A stretch of 64,000 nucleotides of DNA, taken from positions 696,001 through 760,000 of the forward strand of contig NZ_LR134388.1 of the NCBI RefSeq assembly GCF_900637685.1, in the 5' to 3' direction. This document shows, piece after piece, positions 1 through 8,821 of this stretch. The notes below the pieces were generated by a model. The model had not been told where the DNA came from. It ran no database searches and saw nothing but the letters and a program-made list of their open reading frames with translations. This DNA is from Legionella sainthelensi (GTDB taxonomy: Bacteria; Pseudomonadota; Gammaproteobacteria; Legionellales; Legionellaceae). Position 1 is the stretch's first letter; each line of letters starts with the position of its first letter. Position numbers and translations under genes: made by a program.

Positions 1-554
1 ATTTGAGTTACCGAGTAGATCAAGTAGATGTTAAAGCAGGAAGAAAATACAGTGATACTTCTGGAGTATTCACTATTCGTCCTTCTTTAGGGGTACGATA
101 TGCGCAAATAAAACATGAGCTGACTTTTGCGGCTCCTGGCGATTTGAACAGTAAATTTAGTGGGGCTGGACCGCTTTTTGGTTTGGACGGCCACTATAAT
201 TTATGGAATGGATTTGGCTTGCTTGGTTATTTTGATTATGCACTGATGGCAGGATCAATGCAGTCTTATTCTGCTGTTTTTCTTGGGTCAAATCTGAGCT
301 TTAATTGGCCTAAACGCAATCGAGTTGTAAATAGCGTTACAGGAAAAATTGGATTAGATTATACTCACCAATTGCATAATGCTTCTACTTGGACTGCGGC
401 AGTAGGATATCAAATTAATGAATATTTTAGTTCGATGGATACACTTAGGGGCTTTACCGGTATAGGTAATTTAGGTCCTCAAAGGATTGCTGGAAATGAA
501 ACTAATAATTTCTCATTTCAGGGTCTTTTCTTAAGTTTAACATTACATGCTTAA
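1..554 (+). CDS. C-terminal part of a Legionella-type major outer-membrane porin (Lpg1974-like family)
   Basis: The gene enters from the left edge, so only about the last 183 residues are present. The visible part is rich in alternating hydrophobic and aromatic strands, with repeated Tyr, Phe and Gly, and ends in a short beta-strand (LFLSLTLHA), as expected for an outer-membrane beta-barrel that pore-forms in the outer membrane. The pattern of a long barrel ending 'FSFQGLFLSLTL' fits the Legionella MOMP-like pore-forming family; this is recognition from family knowledge, not a search. No start codon or signal peptide can be assessed. A hairpin follows 70 bases downstream. Confidence 0.7.
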   Translation, partial: LSYRVDQVDVKAGRKYSDTSGVFTIRPSLGVRYAQIKHELTFAAPGDLNSKFSGAGPLFGLDGHYNLWNGFGLLGYFDYALMAGSMQSYSAVFLGSNLSFNWPKRNRVVNSVTGKIGLDYTHQLHNASTWTAAVGYQINEYFSSMDTLRGFTGIGNLGPQRIAGNETNNFSFQGLFLSLTLHA

Positions 555-622
555 AATATTAAGTCCAAGCGAAATACACACCACTTAGACCCACGATGAT
601 TTTTAAATCTAAATGGGTTGAT

Positions 623-656
623 TTCCCAGCTAAGAGTTAAGCGCTTGAGCTGGGAA
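623..656. terminator. Hairpin between convergent genes
   Basis: A perfect 9-bp inverted repeat, TTCCCAGCT and AGCTGGGAA, with a 16-base loop lies between the porin stop and the stop of the opposite-strand gene at 662. It has no clear T tract on either side, so its role as a bidirectional terminator is inferred from position. Confidence 0.4.
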
Positions 657-661
657 GAAAC

Positions 662-1963
662 TCAAAGGTACTTCCCATGATGCGAAGTGACTTCCATGAA
701 TTTCTTTACGATACTCTCAAGTTCAGTTTTTTGAATAGCTGTAGTTTGTTGATTATTTAGTTTACTTTCTAATTTCGATAAGGGGGTATCTAGATAAAAA
801 GTGCTTTTACTTGCAGCGTTACTGTTAAATGCCTCTTCAAGGTCATTGCCTTTATGCTCGATTACATTTAGTAATAAGTTCGTAATCGCCCGTGTATCAA
901 TATTTCGATCCATTGCAATACTCAACGCATGAACAAGGTGCATAATGCCATTTTCACCTTTGCGTACTCCTGTATTGATTGGTTGAGTCAATGCTGAGCT
1001 TACTGTCTCTGGTGATTTTTTAAAAAAATCGTGAATTAGATCTACGAGTAGATTGAACATTTTTGTATTATTTTCAATGTAAGATGCGGAAACTAGCGCT
1101 GTTAAAATAATATGGAAGGCATGCGTTCCTTGATGGTAGCCATTTTGAGTGATTTTAGTTAGTGAGTCCATTAATGGTTGGGGGTGCTTTTCATTTATTA
1201 TTAAAAGAATTTTGCACAGGGTACTTACAGCATCAATATTGTCTTGAGAACATCGCGCAAGTGTAGGTATTATAAAATCCATAAACCCAGTCCCAGAAAA
1301 TGCACCTTTAGTAACTTCTTGAGTTAGAGCAAATCCTAACTCATTAGGCGAGTGAGTAATAAACTTCGCTAAGAGTTCAACAATTAAATTTGTTATCGAT
1401 TGATTACAATCATACTCAGAGGCATTTTTTAATGCATAAATAAGGTTGAATAAGGCATTTGTTCCGCTTGTAAAACCACTTTCAATCGGTTTAACCATAA
1501 TTGAGGAAAGGGTATGCCCCTCTTGTTCCAATAAATGTGAAAAAATTGAATTAATAGCGATTAAAGTTGGAGAAAAAATAGAATTAAAAGTTGCACTGTA
1601 GAGTCGATCCATCCAAACAAAAACTCCGGTTTGACCTTTAAATTCACCGGCGTCAATTGTTTTTCCAAGCATTTTAATTGCAAGATGAGGATATTGTTTA
1701 CTTATTTGATACAGGATAGAAGCAATTTCATAAGAAGAAGATAAATTTTTATTTTTCATGGCATGAGACAAACCATAGGTCAGCCAATATAAGGTGTTAC
1801 TTTGTTCGAGCTCAGATTCGGATAAACTGTCCTGGTCTAGGTAGGATTTTATTTGATTGATAAGTTCCGATAATTCACTCTCAGAGAGAGCAGGTGCAAC
1901 ATCGCCTTTATATTCTTTAATCGGAGTGTTAAGGAAGTTCTCTTGAATCATTTTTTCAATCAT
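662..1963 (-). CDS. Unrecognised alpha-helical tandem-repeat protein (effector-like)
   Basis: A 433-residue protein that I do not recognise. It has no signal peptide or membrane segment. Reading it through shows about five degenerate repeats of roughly 57 residues (about 91-148, 150-206, 207-261, 262-318, 319-372), each with a core like 'L...I..G...G...(F/L)..L..AL..A' followed by a second helix ending near Pro. This predicts a HEAT/ARM-like helical solenoid, i.e. a protein-binding scaffold. The C-terminal 60 residues are Gln/Lys/Glu-rich. It stands alone on the minus strand, convergent with the porin, and divergent from the gene at 2187. Function is unknown; a secreted effector is one possibility by analogy with other Legionella repeat proteins. 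Confidence 0.75.
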   Translation of the reverse strand: MIEKMIQENFLNTPIKEYKGDVAPALSESELSELINQIKSYLDQDSLSESELEQSNTLYWLTYGLSHAMKNKNLSSSYEIASILYQISKQYPHLAIKMLGKTIDAGEFKGQTGVFVWMDRLYSATFNSIFSPTLIAINSIFSHLLEQEGHTLSSIMVKPIESGFTSGTNALFNLIYALKNASEYDCNQSITNLIVELLAKFITHSPNELGFALTQEVTKGAFSGTGFMDFIIPTLARCSQDNIDAVSTLCKILLIINEKHPQPLMDSLTKITQNGYHQGTHAFHIILTALVSASYIENNTKMFNLLVDLIHDFFKKSPETVSSALTQPINTGVRKGENGIMHLVHALSIAMDRNIDTRAITNLLLNVIEHKGNDLEEAFNSNAASKSTFYLDTPLSKLESKLNNQQTTAIQKTELESIVKKFMEVTSHHGKYL

Positions 1964-2186
1964 ATGCTATTCTGTGAATTGATGTTTTTTATTATAACGA
2001 GCTTAAGTTGTATATTCAAAGATTTTTCATCTAGCAATATTTTTTTACAAATATAGTCCCAATAAATCAAATATTTTCCTCATTATGTAATTTTATAAAT
2101 GGCAATACAAATTCTATTTTTATAAATAAATACCTTCTTGCTCTATAATTAATCATAAAGTTAATGATTTTAACGTAGAGGTTACT

Positions 2187-3500
2187 ATGGATGAAAAGAT
2201 TGCGATAGAAAAACCTAAACCGAGAAAACATACTCCATTTTTTATATTACTAGAGAAGACCCAGAGAACTACTCTTTATACCTCCTATGCAGGAGATGAA
2301 GATGATTATCCACATAAACATGATGGTGTTTTGAAGCAATTACAGACCTATGTGAATGCCGGTAATGAGGAAGAATACAATAAATTAATTAATAAATTTC
2401 CCCATCGTATCTTTCGACGAACAAAAGGTGAAGTATATGAAATGTTTGATGAAGGTAAAGAAATTGAGCTGCGTATTGCCTTGCAAGTCAAGGCGCATAG
2501 TTTGACTTGGTATTTCTGGAAGCCAGGCGTTATGGATCAATATCCTCAAGAGTTTAGAGATATACTTTATCATGCTGCGGCACAGGCACATAGAAAGGTG
2601 ACAAATGGGTGTGATTTATATTATCGTGGAAGTAATTCAGTACACCTAAAGTTAATGCATCACTTAGAAATTGAATCTCTTCATAACCATAACCACTATC
2701 GGTTAAAAAATAATCAACCTTATACTCCAGAGGATTTTAACCAACATATGGACGCTTTAAAAGAAACGGAAGCTTTTGCTCAGTTCTTTAATGAGGGTGA
2801 GATTGAACGAATTGAAGAGCGATTTGCTCGATTTTATGCTGATTGGCATACAAAACGGGAAGGAGAGTTATCAAAACATGAGGAATATATGCACGATCCT
2901 TCTCAGCGGTTAAACACCGGTGATGTAATCGAGTTAATGCTATTTGGCTATCAACAAGAACCCTGTCGTATTAATGTTAGTGAATTAAAAATTGATTATG
3001 ATCGAGCAAGAAAAGAAATTGAAGAAGCAGTAGAAAAAGGGGGGACTTCTGAAGCGCAACTTGAATTAACCCAAAAGCTTGAAGAAATAGAAAAGCAATA
3101 TAAAGCTCTTTTAAAGTATCGAGAGAAAGGGGGAAGTCGTGGTTTACTATCAGAAATTGGTGCTACGCGACAAACTTATCAATCGGAATTTAAACCCAAT
3201 CCTTATGTAGGTGGACAAGACAGTAGTTTTGGCGCTCCGCCAGAGGTACCTGAGTGGGCAACAAAACTAAAGAAACTTGTCGATGAAGGCAAAAAAGCTA
3301 TGATTGAGACAAGAGCCGAAAGAGAAATTATAGAAGCTTCTCAAAAAGAAGAAGCCATAAAAAGTTTTGAAGAAGAGGTTCCCGAGCATATTCGTAGAGC
3401 AAATAAGCAAAAGAATGTGACGTTTTTTAAGGAAGAAACCAAAGAAGAAACTAAAGATGACCATCAAGATGATCTATTGAAAGGATTCCAAACCAAATAA
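2187..3500 (+). CDS. Hypothetical protein with Glu-rich C-terminus
   Basis: A 437-residue soluble protein of unknown function. The start ATG follows 'AGAGG' at a good distance. The N-terminal half is rich in His, Tyr and Trp. The centre (about residues 265-315) has a heptad-like Glu/Lys coiled coil. The C-terminal 70 residues are dominated by Glu and Lys (runs such as KEETKEETKDD), which resembles the Glu-rich 'E-block' often found near the C-terminus of Dot/Icm-secreted proteins. That resemblance is suggestive only. A second coiled-coil gene follows 37 bases downstream on the same strand, so the two may be co-transcribed. Confidence 0.7.
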   Translation: MDEKIAIEKPKPRKHTPFFILLEKTQRTTLYTSYAGDEDDYPHKHDGVLKQLQTYVNAGNEEEYNKLINKFPHRIFRRTKGEVYEMFDEGKEIELRIALQVKAHSLTWYFWKPGVMDQYPQEFRDILYHAAAQAHRKVTNGCDLYYRGSNSVHLKLMHHLEIESLHNHNHYRLKNNQPYTPEDFNQHMDALKETEAFAQFFNEGEIERIEERFARFYADWHTKREGELSKHEEYMHDPSQRLNTGDVIELMLFGYQQEPCRINVSELKIDYDRARKEIEEAVEKGGTSEAQLELTQKLEEIEKQYKALLKYREKGGSRGLLSEIGATRQTYQSEFKPNPYVGGQDSSFGAPPEVPEWATKLKKLVDEGKKAMIETRAEREIIEASQKEEAIKSFEEEVPEHIRRANKQKNVTFFKEETKEETKDDHQDDLLKGFQTK

Positions 3501-3537
3501 GAGAGATAGAAGGCAATATTATTAAGAGGATGAAAAT

Positions 3538-4289
3538 ATGCAAACTACAAAATTATTTAATGAAGCAGATTATAAGAAAAGAGCAGAATTAATCCTTCAA
3601 AATCTTGATAGTGTTCAATTAGATATAGAAAAGTATAATAAAGAGCTTTTTCATCTGGGCGAAAAACTAGACCAGGTCAATTCATTCCCTGAGTTTTTTA
3701 AAGTTGTAAATGACATTATTAAAACAGAATCAGAGCTTGATAAATTTCTTATAAAAGAAATGAAGGGTTTGAATCAAAATATAAAAAATATTCTGATACA
3801 AGATATAAAAGATAAAAGTGAATTTCAGTCTTTGACTAACGTTCTAAGTTTTAATGAAATTATAACGGATAAAATTTTAAAAATAAAGAACGGTTAAGTT
3901 TCTATCTTTTAAAAGAAGAATTACCCGAAGCAAAATATAATCTTGCGAAAAAATTCATTCATTCTATTGCTGTTTTAAAGCCAATTACCGAGCTCATTGA
4001 AAAACAAAAGACTCATTTGAAAGCTGTATTAGAATCAGCAGATTCAATGGAGCAAATTAATGAAATAGAAAGACAGATTGATGCTCAAGATCGTGATTTA
4101 TTAGAGGCGTATCAGGTGTTAATTAATTTTCCAGAAGATGAGCAGACTGCGGAGGCCGTTATTAAATTTTTAGAGAAAAATCAGCACCTAAAAAATCTTA
4201 TGGAATCTTTTGATTTTGCTGAGTCTTTAATGGATGATGTTCTTAATGCAAAGACAAAAGTATCTGTTTTAAATCATGGCCCTAAGTAA
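3538..4289 (+). pseudogene. Coiled-coil hypothetical gene split by a one-base frameshift
   Basis: Two adjacent reading frames read as one protein. The first (3538-3897, 119 residues) stops just after an A/T-rich stretch at 3871-3890. The second frame is open from 3873 and continues through 4289 with similar Lys/Glu-rich helical composition, starting 'ERLSFYLLKEELPEAK'. Adding one base near the A runs would restore a continuous protein of about 250 residues. It has no recognisable domain; it is predicted to be entirely helical and probably coiled coil. It may be co-transcribed with the gene ending at 3500. The break is either genuine decay or a homopolymer error. Confidence 0.65.
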
Positions 4290-4489
4290 TGGGAACCAGG
4301 AATAAAGTCATAACAATAATGGTAGTTTGAACAAATTAACCTGATATATGTTCAAAAAGAGGATTAAAATGTCGGGACATATCTTCGTTTCTATCAAAAA
4401 TAAATGGAACATTTTTTTACTATATTGAAGCTGTTCGCTCAATTTTAAGCGAATTCAATCGTAGACCTCTGGAATAAATCTTCTTGCAC

Positions 4490-4518
4490 TTGTTATTTTC
4501 TTCAGACTTCGCTATTAT
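4490..4518 (+). promoter_or_regulatory. Sigma-70-type promoter of tRNA-Pro
   Basis: TTGTTA at 4490-4495 and TATTAT at 4513-4518 are separated by exactly 17 bases and lie 11 bases before the mature tRNA start. The bases after the -10 box (TTGCGGGC) are GC-rich, like the discriminators of stable-RNA promoters under stringent control. This is inferred from spacing and consensus. Confidence 0.6.
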
Positions 4519-4529
4519 TTGCGGGCATT

Positions 4530-4606
4530 CGGGGCGTAGCGCAGCCTGGTAGCGTACTAGCATGGGGTGCTAGTGGTCGAAGGTTCAAATCCTTCCGTCC
4601 CGACCA
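4530..4606 (+). tRNA. tRNA-Pro (anticodon GGG), CCA encoded
   Basis: A complete cloverleaf can be drawn. The acceptor stem CGGGGCG pairs with CGTCCCG (one G-T pair), the D-arm contains AGCCTGGTA, the anticodon stem CTAGC/GCTAG carries loop ATGGGGT with anticodon GGG, and the T arm GAAGG-TTCAAAT-CCTTC precedes ACCA. The sequence closely matches the gamma-proteobacterial Pro(GGG) tRNA. Its 3' part (from the anticodon loop to the end) is the attachment site of the island that follows; the gene itself remains intact. Confidence 0.95.
4562..4606 (+). repeat. Left attachment site copy (45-bp direct repeat in tRNA 3' end)
   Basis: The 45 bases from the anticodon loop to the terminal CCA recur without a mismatch at 23607-23651, in the same orientation. 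This is the usual core of a tRNA-targeting tyrosine integrase. Weaker similarity (AAAATC.CCTTT.AAATCA) continues for about 28 bases past the tRNA in both copies. Confidence 0.92.
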
Positions 4607-4676
4607 TAAAATCTCCTTTGAAATCAGTAAGTTGTATCTTCTTAGTTAAACCCATTAAAAATAAAAAATTCTGCTA

Positions 4677-4697
4677 GGTGTACTTCTGGGTGTACTT
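4677..4697 (+). repeat. Paired GGTGTACTT arm-type repeats, left end of island
   Basis: Two perfect copies of GGTGTACTT (4677-4685 and 4689-4697), 12 bases apart, lie 71 bases inside the left core. The same pair with the same 12-base period occurs near the right end (23456-23476). Matching pairs at both ends are what arm-type integrase-binding sites look like; this role is inferred. Confidence 0.6.
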
Positions 4698-4825
4698 AGG
4701 TATTTTTATATTGTTACTTTGTATTTATTAATATTGGAGTTTGATTCAAAATATATCTTTGTATGGAAGATCATTTAATAAGATATTTAACGGTGACTAG
4801 TAATCGAATTTAAACGGGAAATAAA

Positions 4826-6397
4826 ATGACAAGCAATCAACAACGTGCCGCCCTTCAACGCCAAATTTGGGCTATTGCCAATGATGTGCGCGGCTCAGTA
4901 GATGGCTGGGATTTCAAACAATATGTCCTCGGCACCTTGTTTTACCGCTTCATCAGCGAAAACTTTGCCCTTTATATTGAGGCGGATGATGATAGTATTC
5001 ATTACGCAGAGCTTCGCGATGATGTTATCACGCCAGACATCAAAGACGATGCCATAAAAACTAAGGGCTACTTCATCTACCCCAGCCAGTTGTTTGCCAA
5101 TGTTGCTAAAGACGCCAACAACAACGAAAACTTGAACACCGATTTGGCCACGATTTTTTCCGCTATAGAAACCTCGGCCAGTGGCTATCCCTCCGAAGGC
5201 GACATCAAAGGTCTATTTGCCGACTTCGATACCACCAGTAACCGACTCGGTAATACCGTTAAAGACAAAAACAGTCGTTTAGCGGCGGTATTGAAAGGCG
5301 TGGCAGGTTTGGATTTTGGACATGATTTTTATGAAAAAAGTGATGCCGCCCAGATTGACCTGTTCGGCGATGCTTACGAATTCCTGATTTCCAACTATGC
5401 CGCCAATGCCGGTAAATCCGGTGGTGAATTCTTTACCCCGCAGCACGTTTCCAAGCTGATTGCCCAGCTTGCCATGCACAAGCAAACCAGCGTCAATAAA
5501 ATTTATGACCCTGCCTGTGGTTCAGGCTCACTGCTGCTGCAAGCCAAAAAGCACTTCGACGCCCATATTATTGAAGAGGGCTTCTTCGGTCAGGAAATCA
5601 ACCATACCACCTATAACCTGGCACGGATGAACATGTTTTTGCACAACATCAATTACGACAAGTTCAATATGCAGCTGGGAAATACCTTGACAGACCCGCA
5701 CTTTCTTGACGACAAACCCTTTGATGCCATCGTCTCCAACCCACCGTATTCGGTAAAATGGATAGGTAGCGATGATCCAACCCTGATTAACGATGATCGC
5801 TTTGCCCCCGCGGGTGTATTAGCACCTAAATCCAAAGCCGACTTTGCCTTTGTACTGCATGCGCTTAGTTACTTATCCAGTAAAGGCCGCGCTGCCATTG
5901 TCTGCTTTCCCGGTATTTTTTACCGTGGCGGTGCCGAGCAGAAAATCCGCCAGTATCTGGTAGATAACAACTATGTGGAAACGGTCATCTCTCTCGCACC
6001 CAACCTGTTTTTTGGTACCACCATTGCGGTGAATATTCTGGTGCTCTCTAAGCACAAAACGGATACCACCACCCAGTTTATTGATGCCAGTGATTTATTT
6101 AAAAAAGAAACTAATAACAACATCCTGACCGATGCACACATCAAAGAAATCATGGCGGTGTTTGATAGCAAAGCAAATGTGGATCACTTCGCCCAATCCA
6201 TACCTTCTGAAACCATAGCTGCCAACGACTACAACCTGTCGGTAAGTAGCTATGTGGAAGCCAAAGACAACCGCGAAGTGGTGGACATTAACCAGCTCAA
6301 TGCCGAGATAAAAACCACCGTTGCTAAGATCAATCAGCTACGTAACGATATTGATGCGATTGTGGCGGAGATTGAAGGCAAAGAGGTTGAGGCATGA
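4826..6397 (+). CDS. hsdM: Type I restriction-modification system, DNA methyltransferase subunit HsdM
   Basis: A 523-residue N6-adenine methyltransferase subunit that methylates host DNA at the site chosen by HsdS and forms part of the HsdR2M2S complex. An N-terminal HsdM_N helical region (about 1-150) precedes the methylase domain. AdoMet motif I is [10 protein letters not shown] near residue 230 and catalytic motif IV is NPPYS near 305. A C-terminal coiled coil (about 495-520) would contact HsdS. Its stop overlaps the hsdS start (ATGA), so the two are translationally coupled. The length and the TAEL repeats in its partner place it with the EcoR124-like type IC family. Base composition is more GC-rich than flanking DNA. 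The start ATG follows a weak GGGAAA ribosome site. Confidence 0.95.
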   Translation: MTSNQQRAALQRQIWAIANDVRGSVDGWDFKQYVLGTLFYRFISENFALYIEADDDSIHYAELRDDVITPDIKDDAIKTKGYFIYPSQLFANVAKDANNNENLNTDLATIFSAIETSASGYPSEGDIKGLFADFDTTSNRLGNTVKDKNSRLAAVLKGVAGLDFGHDFYEKSDAAQIDLFGDAYEFLISNYAANAGKSGGEFFTPQHVSKLIAQLAMHKQTSVNKIYDPACGSGSLLLQAKKHFDAHIIEEGFFGQEINHTTYNLARMNMFLHNINYDKFNMQLGNTLTDPHFLDDKPFDAIVSNPPYSVKWIGSDDPTLINDDRFAPAGVLAPKSKADFAFVLHALSYLSSKGRAAIVCFPGIFYRGGAEQKIRQYLVDNNYVETVISLAPNLFFGTTIAVNILVLSKHKTDTTTQFIDASDLFKKETNNNILTDAHIKEIMAVFDSKANVDHFAQSIPSETIAANDYNLSVSSYVEAKDNREVVDINQLNAEIKTTVAKINQLRNDIDAIVAEIEGKEVEA

Positions 6398-7593
6398 GCG
6401 ATATGAGCTATATGGAAAAATTGCTGGATGGAGTGGAGGTGGAATGGAAGCCGTTAGGTGATGTTGCTGCGATTAATACCGGACAAAAGCCATCTGAAAT
6501 TCTTGATAGTGCGACAGATTTTGATTATATCAATGCTGGTACATCTAGGTCAGGATATAGTGCAAGTACCAATTGCGAAGGCGACACAGTAACAACTCCA
6601 TCTCGAGGGCAAGGGGGGATAGGTTATGTAGGTTATCAAAAAGATCCTTTTTGGTTAGGTCCTTTGTGCTACAAGATAAAGTCACTTGATAGTGCTTTTT
6701 TGATCAATAAATATATCTTCTATTTTTTTCAATCAAAAAGCGAATTGTTATTAGGTTTAAAAAAAGAAGGTGGAGTTCCTGCTGTCAATAAGTCTGATTT
6801 GGCAAAATTAGAAATCCCCATCCCCTGCCCAGAAAACCCCAAAAAATCACTAGAAATCCAAGCAGAAATCGTCCGCATTCTGGACACCTTTACCGAGCTA
6901 ACCGCCGAGCTAACCGCCGAGCTAACCGCCCGCAAAAAACAATACAACTACTATCGCGACCAGTTGTTGAGTTTTGAAGAAGGTGAAGTGGAGTGGAGGA
7001 CGTTAGGGGAATTGGCAGAGTATTCTAAAATTCGTATTAGCTATACAGAACTCAATAGTAGTAATTATGTTGGTGTTGAGAGTCTCTTACAAAATCGAGC
7101 AGGTAAAACAGACTCTATTCGTACCCCAGAAAGTGGCAATCTTACACAATACAATGCCAACGACATCTTAATAGGAAATATACGACCTTATTTAAAAAAG
7201 ATTTGGTATGCCGATCGTACTGGCGGTGCTAATGGTGATGTACTTGTTATTCATCCTACTCATAGTTCTCTAAATCCTCGATATTTATATCAGGTCTTAG
7301 CTGATGACAAGTTCTTTGAGTATAATATGCAGCACGCTAAAGGCGCTAAAATGCCGCGAGGCAACAAGCCGAAAATCATGGAGTACTTGATTCCCATTCC
7401 ATTAGCTAGCGATCCTGAAAAATCCCTTGCTGAACAAGATCGCATCGTTGCCATCTTGGATAAATTCGACGCTCTAACCAACTCAATCACTGAAGGCTTA
7501 CCGTGCGAAATTGAATTGCGCCAACAACAATACGAGTATTACCGCGATTTGTTGTTGAGTTTCCCGAAGCCGGATGCAGAGGTAGCGGCCTGA
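6394..7593 (+). CDS. hsdS: Type I restriction-modification system, specificity subunit HsdS (type IC)
   Basis: A 399-residue subunit that reads the split DNA target and directs both methylation and cleavage. Two target-recognition domains lie at about 15-150 and 195-335. Each is followed by a conserved helical spacer ending in similar 'YYRD.LLSF' segments (about 186-193 and 383-390). The central spacer contains three perfect 12-bp repeats encoding TAEL-type tetrapeptides. The TRD segments are AT-rich and the conserved spacers GC-rich, as expected if recognition domains are swapped by recombination. The start overlaps the hsdM stop by 4 bases, and the next gene begins 1 base after the hsdS stop. 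Confidence 0.95.
   Translation: MSDMSYMEKLLDGVEVEWKPLGDVAAINTGQKPSEILDSATDFDYINAGTSRSGYSASTNCEGDTVTTPSRGQGGIGYVGYQKDPFWLGPLCYKIKSLDSAFLINKYIFYFFQSKSELLLGLKKEGGVPAVNKSDLAKLEIPIPCPENPKKSLEIQAEIVRILDTFTELTAELTAELTARKKQYNYYRDQLLSFEEGEVEWRTLGELAEYSKIRISYTELNSSNYVGVESLLQNRAGKTDSIRTPESGNLTQYNANDILIGNIRPYLKKIWYADRTGGANGDVLVIHPTHSSLNPRYLYQVLADDKFFEYNMQHAKGAKMPRGNKPKIMEYLIPIPLASDPEKSLAEQDRIVAILDKFDALTNSITEGLPCEIELRQQQYEYYRDLLLSFPKPDAEVAA
6895..6930 (+). repeat. Three perfect 12-bp repeats (GAGCTAACCGCC) in the HsdS spacer
   Basis: Three head-to-tail copies at 6895-6906, 6907-6918 and 6919-6930 encode E-L-T-A units. In EcoR124-type HsdS the number of such repeats sets the distance between the two half-sites, and slippage changes specificity. 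The perfect identity at DNA level means copy number can change by slippage here too. Confidence 0.9.
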
Positions 7594-7594
7594 T

Positions 7595-8811
7595 ATGAGC
7601 AAGTCACTAACGGAAATAGCACAGCAGCTAAAAGACGCCAATAAAAAAGTGCAGTTGATCTACGCTTTTAATGGTTCAGGTAAAACGCGCCTTTCGCGGG
7701 CCTTTAAGGAACTAATTGCACCCAAAAATGATAGCGATGAGGGAAGTGATGAAATAGATCAACCTGAGTTGTCACGCAACAAAATACTCTACTACAACGC
7801 CTTTACCGAAGACTTGTTCTATTGGGATAATGATTTAGAAAGTGATACCGAACCCAAGCTAAAAATCCAACCTAATTCATTTACCGACTGGATTCTAAAA
7901 GAACAAGGACAAGATCAAAATATCATTGCCAACTTTCAGCGTTATACAAATGACAAGCTTACCCCTCGCTTTAATGAAGAATATAAAACTAAAGACAAAG
8001 ATGAAAAAGAGGTTACAGTAAAGGCGTTTTCAGAAGTGACTTTCTCCCTTGAACGGGGTAACAAGGAACACTTGGGCAACCTGAAAATCTCCAAAGGCGA
8101 AGAAAGTAGCTTTATCTGGAGTATTTTCTATACTCTGATTGATCTAATAATTGAAGCGCTTAGCGAAGTCGATCCTGACTATCCAGAGCCTACACCATTT
8201 GATGAGCTTGAGTATGTTTTTGTTGATGATCCGGCAAGCTCACTGGATGAGAATCATTTGATTGAGCTTGCTGTCGATCTGGCTGAGCTTATTAGAAGAA
8301 ATCAATCTGAAGTTAAGTTCATTATCACAACCCACAACCCGCTTTTTATAATGTATTACATAATGAGCTTAGAGAAGATGATAAAAAAACAGGTTATAAA
8401 GCTAAAAATTTCAAGAAATATCGCCTCGTGAAGAATGAGGATGGGCTATCAAAGCTCGAAGAACAACCTGATGACTCGTCTTTTTCTTATCACTTGCACC
8501 TTAAATCAGAATTAGAAAAAGCCATCAATAACAATAAGTTAAGTAAATATCATTTCAATTACCTGAGAAACATTTTGGAAAAAACGACTATTTTTCTTGG
8601 ATTCAAACGGTGGGGCGAGCTGCTGCCTCAATCGAATACAGGGGAAGCTAACCTTTACGAGACAAGAATGATGAACTTGCGTAGTCACTCAAAGTACGCA
8701 GGTGAAGAGGTAAAAGAACTTAACGATCAAGAGAAAATTGTTTTAACTCGTTTAATTAAGCATTTGGATAAAATTTATAAGCCTGACCTAAAAGATGGCA
8801 CAGAAGGCTAA
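7595..8811 (+). pseudogene. PrrC-like AAA/ABC-type ATPase with HEPN-like C-terminus, frameshifted
   Basis: The first frame (7595-8431) encodes an ATPase with Walker A FNGSGKT near residue 27, an ABC-type Walker [11 protein letters not shown] and a switch His in ITTHN. That frame then derails at a T5 run (8343-8347). Adding one T there joins it to the frame ending at 8811, giving a protein of about 404 residues. The second part holds RNILE and, further on, R-x6-H in RMMNLRSH, consistent with the R/E/H arrangement of HEPN-type anticodon nucleases. In PrrC systems such a gene lies between hsdS and hsdR and is held silent by the restriction complex until phage inhibits restriction; the position here is identical. 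The exact RNA target is not inferable. The break may be a sequence error. Confidence 0.72.
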
Positions 8812-8821
8812 AGGAAGAACC

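Noticed and set aside
4677-4697. Terminal repeats of an insertion sequence
   Set aside because: The repeats are direct rather than inverted, lie inside the island at both ends, and no transposase adjoins them.
6895-6930. Short CRISPR-like array
   Set aside because: Three 12-bp units abut with no spacers and encode TAEL tetrapeptides in frame in hsdS.
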